Shown here: piece by piece, positions 54,575 through 59,109 of the stretch
How the letters are laid out: each line of letters begins with the position of its first letter
Position numbering within the stretch: the stretch's first letter is position 1
From: an uncultured Eubacterium sp.
GTDB lineage: Bacteria; Bacillota; Clostridia; Lachnospirales; Lachnospiraceae
Reading direction: 5' to 3'
DNA length: 59,109 bases
Assembly (NCBI GenBank): GCA_934317205.1
Contig: CAKREL010000002.1
Coordinates: 1-59,109, forward strand
Notes under the pieces: generated by a model
What the model was told of the DNA's origin: nothing
The model's database searches: none
What the model saw: the letters and a program-made list of their open reading frames with translations, nothing else
Position numbers and translations under genes: made by a program

Positions 54575-55452
54575 AAGTAGAACTTGCAAAGATGGCTGGT
54601 TTCTGTTTCGGTGTTAATCGCGCGGTAGATACCGTATATCAGGAAGCAAAAGAAGATGCTGCAGTATATACTTACGGTCCCATTATTCATAATGAAGAAG
54701 TAATATCGGATCTTGAAAGAAAAGGAGTTAAAGTACTCAATTCTCTGGAAGAAGCAAAAGAAAAGTCAGAAGGTACTGTGATTATTCGCTCTCATGGTGT
54801 GACAAAAGCGGAACAGGATGAACTGATGAGAGATGGGTTGCGTGTTGTAGATGCCACATGCCCATTTGTTAAAAAAATCCATACACTTGTGCAGGAATAT
54901 TCCCAAAAAGGTTATTATGTGATTATTATTGGAAGTGGAGATCATCCAGAGGTGCAGGGGATTGTGGGATGGTCTGATGCAGAACGTACAGTTGTCATTA
55001 ATAATGAGTCAGATGTAAAAAAAATAGATCTGAAATCATGGAAAAAGATATGTATTGTTGCACAAACAACATTTAATTACAATAAATTTCAAGAACTTGT
55101 TGAAATTATTCAAAAAAAAGGGTATGATAGTGAGAGTACGGTGGACAAGGACAGTGAGATCATCGTCCATAACACCATATGTAATGCCACAAAAGAACGT
55201 CAGGAAGCTGCAAAAGAACTTTCGACGAAAGTGGATGCCATGTTGGTGATCGGCGGATTAAGCAGTTCCAATACACGGAAACTGTATGAAATCTGTTCTG
55301 AAAATTGTCGAAATACTTACTTTATACAAACGAAAGAAGATTTAGAGAATTCTGACTTTTCGCGTTTCGACTACGTAGGTATTACAGCTGGGGCTTCTAC
55401 CCCAAATAATATTATTGAGGAGGTTCAAAAATATGTCAGAAATGAGTTTTGA
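54571..55452 (+). CDS. ispH: 4-hydroxy-3-methylbut-2-enyl diphosphate reductase (IspH/LytB)
   Basis: IspH is the last enzyme of the MEP isoprenoid pathway. The 293-residue protein carries the three cluster cysteines in AGFCFGVNRAV, VDATCPFVKKIH and HNTICNATKERQ, plus IIRSHGV, GDHPEVQGI and ITAGASTPNNII. In many Clostridia IspH is fused to S1; here the genes are separate but overlap by 20 bases, with the rpsA start inside the ispH end. Confidence 0.96.
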   Translation: MKVELAKMAGFCFGVNRAVDTVYQEAKEDAAVYTYGPIIHNEEVISDLERKGVKVLNSLEEAKEKSEGTVIIRSHGVTKAEQDELMRDGLRVVDATCPFVKKIHTLVQEYSQKGYYVIIIGSGDHPEVQGIVGWSDAERTVVINNESDVKKIDLKSWKKICIVAQTTFNYNKFQELVEIIQKKGYDSESTVDKDSEIIVHNTICNATKERQEAAKELSTKVDAMLVIGGLSSSNTRKLYEICSENCRNTYFIQTKEDLENSDFSRFDYVGITAGASTPNNIIEEVQKYVRNEF

Positions 55453-56515
55453 ACAAATGTTGGAAGAATCTTTAAAAACAATCAGAAATGGAGAGGTAGT
55501 CGAAGGCACTGTTATAGATGTGAAACCGGATGAAATTATCCTGAATATTGGCTATAAATCAGACGGAATTATTACCAGAAACGAATACACAAACGACTCT
55601 AATGTAGACCTCACTACTGTTGTTTCTGTTGGTGACACAATGGAAGCAAAAGTTCTGAAAGTAAACGATGGCGAGGGACAGGTTCTCCTTACATACAAAC
55701 GTCTTGCAGCAGAGAAAGGAAGCGAGCGTCTGAAAGAAGCTTTCGAGAATGGAGAAGTTTTAACAGGTACAGTAAGCCAGGTATTAGATGGTGGTTTAAG
55801 TGTTGTTCTCGATGAGACAAGAATTTTTATCCCGGCAAGCCTTGTATCTGATTCTTATGAGAGAGATCTTAGCAAATACAAAGATCAGGAGATTCAGTTC
55901 GTATTAACTGAGTTTAACCCGAGAAGAAGACGCATTATCGGTGACAGAAAACAGCTTCTGGTTGCTGAGAAAGAGCGTAAACAGAAAGAATTATTAGAGA
56001 AGATCAACGTTGGTGATGTGATTGAAGGAACTGTTAAAAATATTACAGATTTTGGCGCATTCATTGATCTTGGCGGTGCAGACGGACTGCTTCATATTTC
56101 TGAGATGTCCTGGGGACGCGTAGAGAATCCTAAGAAAATCTATAAAGTTGGCGATACTGTAAAAGTATTTATCAAAGATATCAAAGATACAAAAATCGCA
56201 CTCAGCGTGAAATTCCCGGAAGAGAATCCTTGGAACAATGCAGCTGAGAAATATGCAGTAGGTAATGTTGTGACTGGCAAAGTTGCACGTATGACAGATT
56301 TTGGTGCATTTGTAGAGCTTGCACCGGGTGTTGATGCTTTACTTCATGTTTCCCAGATTTCCAGAGATCACGTTGAAAAACCGGCTGATGTATTAAGCAT
56401 CGGACAGGAAATCGAAGCTAAAATTGTTGATTTTGATGAGGCTGACAGAAAAATCAGCCTGAGCATTAAAGCACTTGCTCAGAATACAGAGGCTGAAGCA
56501 GCTGAAGAAGAGTAA
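55433..56515 (+). CDS. rpsA: 30S ribosomal protein S1 homologue (four S1 domains)
   Basis: The 360-residue protein consists of four S1 RNA-binding domains (about 18-92, 108-175, 195-262, 280-347). The third and fourth are canonical (ITDFGAFIDLGGADGLLHIS; MTDFGAFVELAPGVDALLHV). It has fewer domains than the six of E. coli S1, as usual in Firmicutes. The ATG at 55433 has GGAGG at 55419-55423 within ispH. A hairpin follows the stop. Confidence 0.93.
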   Translation: MSEMSFEQMLEESLKTIRNGEVVEGTVIDVKPDEIILNIGYKSDGIITRNEYTNDSNVDLTTVVSVGDTMEAKVLKVNDGEGQVLLTYKRLAAEKGSERLKEAFENGEVLTGTVSQVLDGGLSVVLDETRIFIPASLVSDSYERDLSKYKDQEIQFVLTEFNPRRRRIIGDRKQLLVAEKERKQKELLEKINVGDVIEGTVKNITDFGAFIDLGGADGLLHISEMSWGRVENPKKIYKVGDTVKVFIKDIKDTKIALSVKFPEENPWNNAAEKYAVGNVVTGKVARMTDFGAFVELAPGVDALLHVSQISRDHVEKPADVLSIGQEIEAKIVDFDEADRKISLSIKALAQNTEAEAAEEE

Positions 56516-56592
56516 GATTGATTTGAAGTAAACGGACAGAACAAAAGAGTGTTCGAAATTAGATGATTTTTAGTTATCACAGACTACTAGAC

Positions 56593-56630
56593 AATAGCCA
56601 GGCGAGGACGTATATCCTTGCTTGGCTATT
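56593..56630 (+). terminator. Terminator hairpin between rpsA and yprB (convergent)
   Basis: AATAGCCAGGCGAGGA pairs with TCCTTGCTTGGCTATT with one G-U or mismatch. Both strands give a stable stem, so it can serve both converging genes; T runs are weak. Confidence 0.7.
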
Positions 56631-56658
56631 ACTTGTTTGGCTTGTTTTTTTATGGCAA

Positions 56659-57777
56659 TTAATGCAACAGATTTTTCAAAAAAGAGGATAGAAAAGAATA
56701 CAGTTGCTGTAATTGCGTGGATGAAAAACTAAGTGGTTTACCGGAAACAGAATCAGTCTGCGGTAGTTCAAAATAAGTAGCTGTATCAGAATAGTCGCTA
56801 CGCAGATAACCATTTTTATCCGGAACAAAATGAATAAGATAATCGCATGCTTTTTCCAGATAGCAGTTTTCTTTTGTAACTTTTTTGCGGTACTCAGAAT
56901 CTACACACGAACCAAGACTTTTATGTATGATAGTCTGTTCTTCTGGAAGATAATAATAATTTTTATAGTCTTTGAAATAATGGCGCAGGGATCCATGGTG
57001 AACTGGGAAGGAAATCATCACTTTTTTATCACAGAACAAAAGAGAGGCTTCAGGCAAGATGGAAGTGATTTTCTGTGGAAATGAATAAGTAGTATTCAAT
57101 GTAATATCACAGTAATGTGTCTGGTCTGTGGAGGATATGCACACACTTTCAATTCGAAAATTCCCGTTCAGAAAATCTGAGTAGAAAAGCAGAGGAAGAA
57201 GACGATACATTCCATGCACGTCTTCCTCGTTATGCAGCAGTAAGTTGTGTAGTAATTCTTTCGCAGGTTCTTTTATATATAGAAGATACTGAGCAATCAG
57301 CTCTTTTCCGGTATAAGAATCTTCACGAAAATATCCGAGAAAGCTTTCGATAGATTTCTGCTTATAATCCGGCAATCGAATCAGTTCCTTCAGACGGCAG
57401 GCTTCCCGGTACAAATCGATTGAGAGAATGTCGGAAAATGAATGCTTCATATGATTTGATGCGTACCGCTTTTTTAGAAAAGGAAGATCAAAAGCACTGC
57501 CATTGAACGTAATGATCTTTTTGTGTGTCTGTAAAAGTGCTGCCAGTGCGGTTAGAAGTTCTGCTTCTTGCTCAGGCTTTTCTGCAAAAAAAAGCTGAAT
57601 TGTGATGCTGTTATCTTTATCGGTGGATAGATAAGAACAGCCGATGCAGTAAATGGAATGCCGTGCAGCAGACAGCCCGGTTGTTTCTATGTCCAGTAGT
57701 ATGGTGTCAGGCGTCAAATAGTTCTGGACAGATTCATCTAATTCAAGATTAGGGAAAAAAGTTTGTTTTATGATCAT
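56659..57777 (-). CDS. YprB-type ribonuclease H-like exonuclease domain protein
   Basis: The protein (372 residues) has a DEDD exonuclease fold: ILLDIETTGLS (first Asp and Glu), IITFNGSAFDLPFLKKR, and LHNEEDVHGMYRLLPLL with the last acidic residue. It resembles the B. subtilis YprB; activity on DNA or RNA is inferred. The remaining C-terminal 170 residues have no recognised domain. I use the ATG at 57777, which has AGGAGA on the minus strand about 10 bases upstream; an in-frame GTG at 57798 would include the ribosome binding site. Confidence 0.83.
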   Translation of the reverse strand: MIIKQTFFPNLELDESVQNYLTPDTILLDIETTGLSAARHSIYCIGCSYLSTDKDNSITIQLFFAEKPEQEAELLTALAALLQTHKKIITFNGSAFDLPFLKKRYASNHMKHSFSDILSIDLYREACRLKELIRLPDYKQKSIESFLGYFREDSYTGKELIAQYLLYIKEPAKELLHNLLLHNEEDVHGMYRLLPLLFYSDFLNGNFRIESVCISSTDQTHYCDITLNTTYSFPQKITSILPEASLLFCDKKVMISFPVHHGSLRHYFKDYKNYYYLPEEQTIIHKSLGSCVDSEYRKKVTKENCYLEKACDYLIHFVPDKNGYLRSDYSDTATYFELPQTDSVSGKPLSFSSTQLQQLYSFLSSFLKNLLH

Positions 57778-57819
57778 ATATTTAAAGTTCTCCTGCACTA
57801 TTTGTATTTTATACAGTTC

Positions 57820-57847
57820 ATTATAGTTTGTTTGGTATTTTTTTCAA
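57820..57847 (-). promoter_or_regulatory. Promoter of yprB
   Basis: On the minus strand, TTGAAA (57842-57847), 16 bases, perfect TATAAT (57820-57825). Confidence 0.7.
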
Positions 57848-57893
57848 TACAAAAGGAAAATTGCATGGAATTTAGTACTTTTTTTGGGAAGTG

Positions 57894-57902
57894 TGCTATA
57901 AT
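57894..57902 (+). promoter_or_regulatory. Extended -10 promoter of the rnf operon
   Basis: TGCTATAAT forms a perfect extended -10 about 70 bases before rnfC; the -35 region is poor, as allowed for extended -10 promoters. Confidence 0.55.
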
Positions 57903-57972
57903 ATTCATCGATATTATGCAGGATACATATTATTTCTGCGGAAACTATTTTAGAGAAAGTGGGGCACAGGTT

Positions 57973-59109
57973 ATGGGCTTATGTACTTTTAAGGGCGGTG
58001 TCCATCCATATGATGGAAAGGACTTGTCGAAAGATAAACCGATTCAGGAATATTTACCCAAGGGTGATCTGGTTTATCCGTTATCACAGCACATTGGTGC
58101 ACCGGCAAAGCCAGTCGTTGCAGTAGGTGATGCTGTAGTAAAGGGGCAGATGATCGCTGAAGCCGGCGGTTTTGTATCTGCACCGATTTATGCAACTGTA
58201 TCCGGCACTGTTAAGGCAATTGAACCGAGACGAGTAGCGGTCGGAGACATGGTGAATTCTATTGTGGTAGAGAATGATGGAGAGTTCAAATCTCTGGAGT
58301 TTACACCGGTAGAAGATGTTTCAACTCTGAGCAAAGATGAGATCATTAAAAAAATCCAGAATGCCGGTATTGTCGGTATGGGTGGTGCGGGATTCCCGAC
58401 ACATGTAAAACTCTCTCCGAAAGAGCCGGAAAAAATTGATTACATCATTGCGAACTGTGCAGAGTGTGAGCCGTATCTGACTTCTGATTACAGAAGAATG
58501 ATTGAAGAGCCGGAGAAATTAATTGAGGGAATGAGAATTATTCTTTCTCTGTTTGACAATGCAAAAGGTATCTTTGGCATCGAGGATAATAAACCAGATT
58601 GTATCGCGAAGCTTACAGAACTGACAAAAAATGAGCCTAGAATGGAAGTAAAAGCATTAAAAACAAAATATCCACAGGGTTCTGAGCGTCAGTTGATTTT
58701 TGCAACAACAGGCAGAGCAATTAACTCTACTATGCTTCCGGCAGATGCTGGATGTATCGTAGACAATGTTGACACAATTGTTGCAATTTATCATGCAGTA
58801 AAACTTGGAAGACCGCTGATGCATCGTATCGTTACTATTACAGGTGATGCGATTGCTGATCCAAAAAACTTCTATGTCTGTATTGGAACAAACTATGCAG
58901 AATTAGTAGAAGCAGCGGGCGGATTTAAAACTCAGCCGAAGAAAGTGATCTCCGGTGGCCCTATGATGGGATTTTCAATGTTTGGACTTGATGTCCCGAC
59001 AACCAAGACAACATCTGCATTGTTGTGTCTGGCAGAAGATGCAGTTGAGGATGCTGCCCAGAATGCAACAGCATGTATTAACTGTGGTCGTTGTGTAGAA
59101 GCATGTCCA
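57973..59109 (+). CDS. rnfC: Rnf complex subunit RnfC (3' truncated)
   Basis: RnfC is the NADH-oxidising peripheral subunit of the ferredoxin:NAD+ oxidoreductase, which couples electron transfer to ion pumping. The 379 visible codons start MGLCTFKGGVHP and show the biotinyl-like domain (VVKGQMIAEAGGFVSAPIYA), the NADH/FMN-binding GIVGMGGAGFPTHVKL, NCAECEPYLTSDYR and GGPMMGFSMFG. At the window edge the first 4Fe-4S motif CINCGRCVEACP begins. The frame is open to the last base. It is usually the first gene of rnfCDGEAB. Confidence 0.95.
   Translation, partial: MGLCTFKGGVHPYDGKDLSKDKPIQEYLPKGDLVYPLSQHIGAPAKPVVAVGDAVVKGQMIAEAGGFVSAPIYATVSGTVKAIEPRRVAVGDMVNSIVVENDGEFKSLEFTPVEDVSTLSKDEIIKKIQNAGIVGMGGAGFPTHVKLSPKEPEKIDYIIANCAECEPYLTSDYRRMIEEPEKLIEGMRIILSLFDNAKGIFGIEDNKPDCIAKLTELTKNEPRMEVKALKTKYPQGSERQLIFATTGRAINSTMLPADAGCIVDNVDTIVAIYHAVKLGRPLMHRIVTITGDAIADPKNFYVCIGTNYAELVEAAGGFKTQPKKVISGGPMMGFSMFGLDVPTTKTTSALLCLAEDAVEDAAQNATACINCGRCVEACP

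Overview
The window looks like a chromosomal segment of a low-GC, anaerobic, endospore-lineage Clostridia bacterium, most likely Lachnospiraceae (Blautia-like). The basis is gene content and order: sigK, yifB-dprA-topA-codY, rpsB-tsf, rimP-nusA-rnpM-ylxQ-infB-rbfA-nrnA-truB-ribF-rpsO-pnp, scpAB, an [FeFe] hydrogenase, the start of an Rnf complex, and cmk-ispH-rpsA. Promoters of the TTGnnn-17-TATAnT type, strong GGAGG ribosome binding sites and coupled starts are common. No tRNA, rRNA, CRISPR array, phage or IS element was seen. Species assignment is an inference.

Layout. 1-7 kb: end of a transaldolase-like gene, sigK without a pro-sequence, yifB, dprA, topA, and codY with a CodY box in its own promoter. 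7-9 kb: rpsB (structured leader) and tsf. 9-11.7 kb: an accessory pair made of a macro-domain protein and an ADP-ribosylglycohydrolase, ending in a gene stub. 11.8-28 kb: a large accessory surface locus. It opens with a perfect -35 promoter, a cobalamin riboswitch and a terminator. It continues with a DUF4430 (transcobalamin beta-domain-like) surface protein, a lipoprotein with an alpha/alpha-toroid (transcobalamin alpha-domain-like), a MoxR ATPase, a DUF58 protein, a transglutaminase-like membrane protein that lacks the catalytic Cys, a 1639-residue beta-propeller protein ending in a dockerin, a cohesin-bearing wall-binding protein, and a TIM-barrel protein. 28-31 kb: a FadR-type regulator with a palindromic operator, an alanine/glycine:cation symporter, and a Fur-like regulator without the usual metal ligands. 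31-42 kb: the nusA-infB translation and RNA operon, then rpsO and pnp with structured leaders. 42-46 kb: a cytoplasmic subtilase, a D,D-carboxypeptidase (minus strand) and scpAB. 46-50 kb: a two-gene [FeFe]-hydrogenase operon with a Rex-type operator upstream. 50-59 kb: a second D,D-carboxypeptidase, an RpiR regulator, a BaiN-type flavoprotein, cmk-ispH-rpsA, yprB (minus strand) and the truncated rnfC.

The most interesting system is the 11.8-28 kb locus. Vertebrate transcobalamin and intrinsic factor consist of an alpha/alpha-barrel plus a small beta domain. Here the two halves are separate neighbouring exported proteins. A beta-propeller protein and a matching dockerin/cohesin pair could assemble them on the wall, and a B12 riboswitch stands at the head of the locus. 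A wall-bound corrinoid-capture complex is the working hypothesis. Domain calls come from reading the sequence; corrinoid binding is inferred, and a terminator between the riboswitch and the first gene leaves the regulatory link unproven.

Several dispersed short hairpin repeats (four copies or fragments) sit just upstream of start codons across the window.
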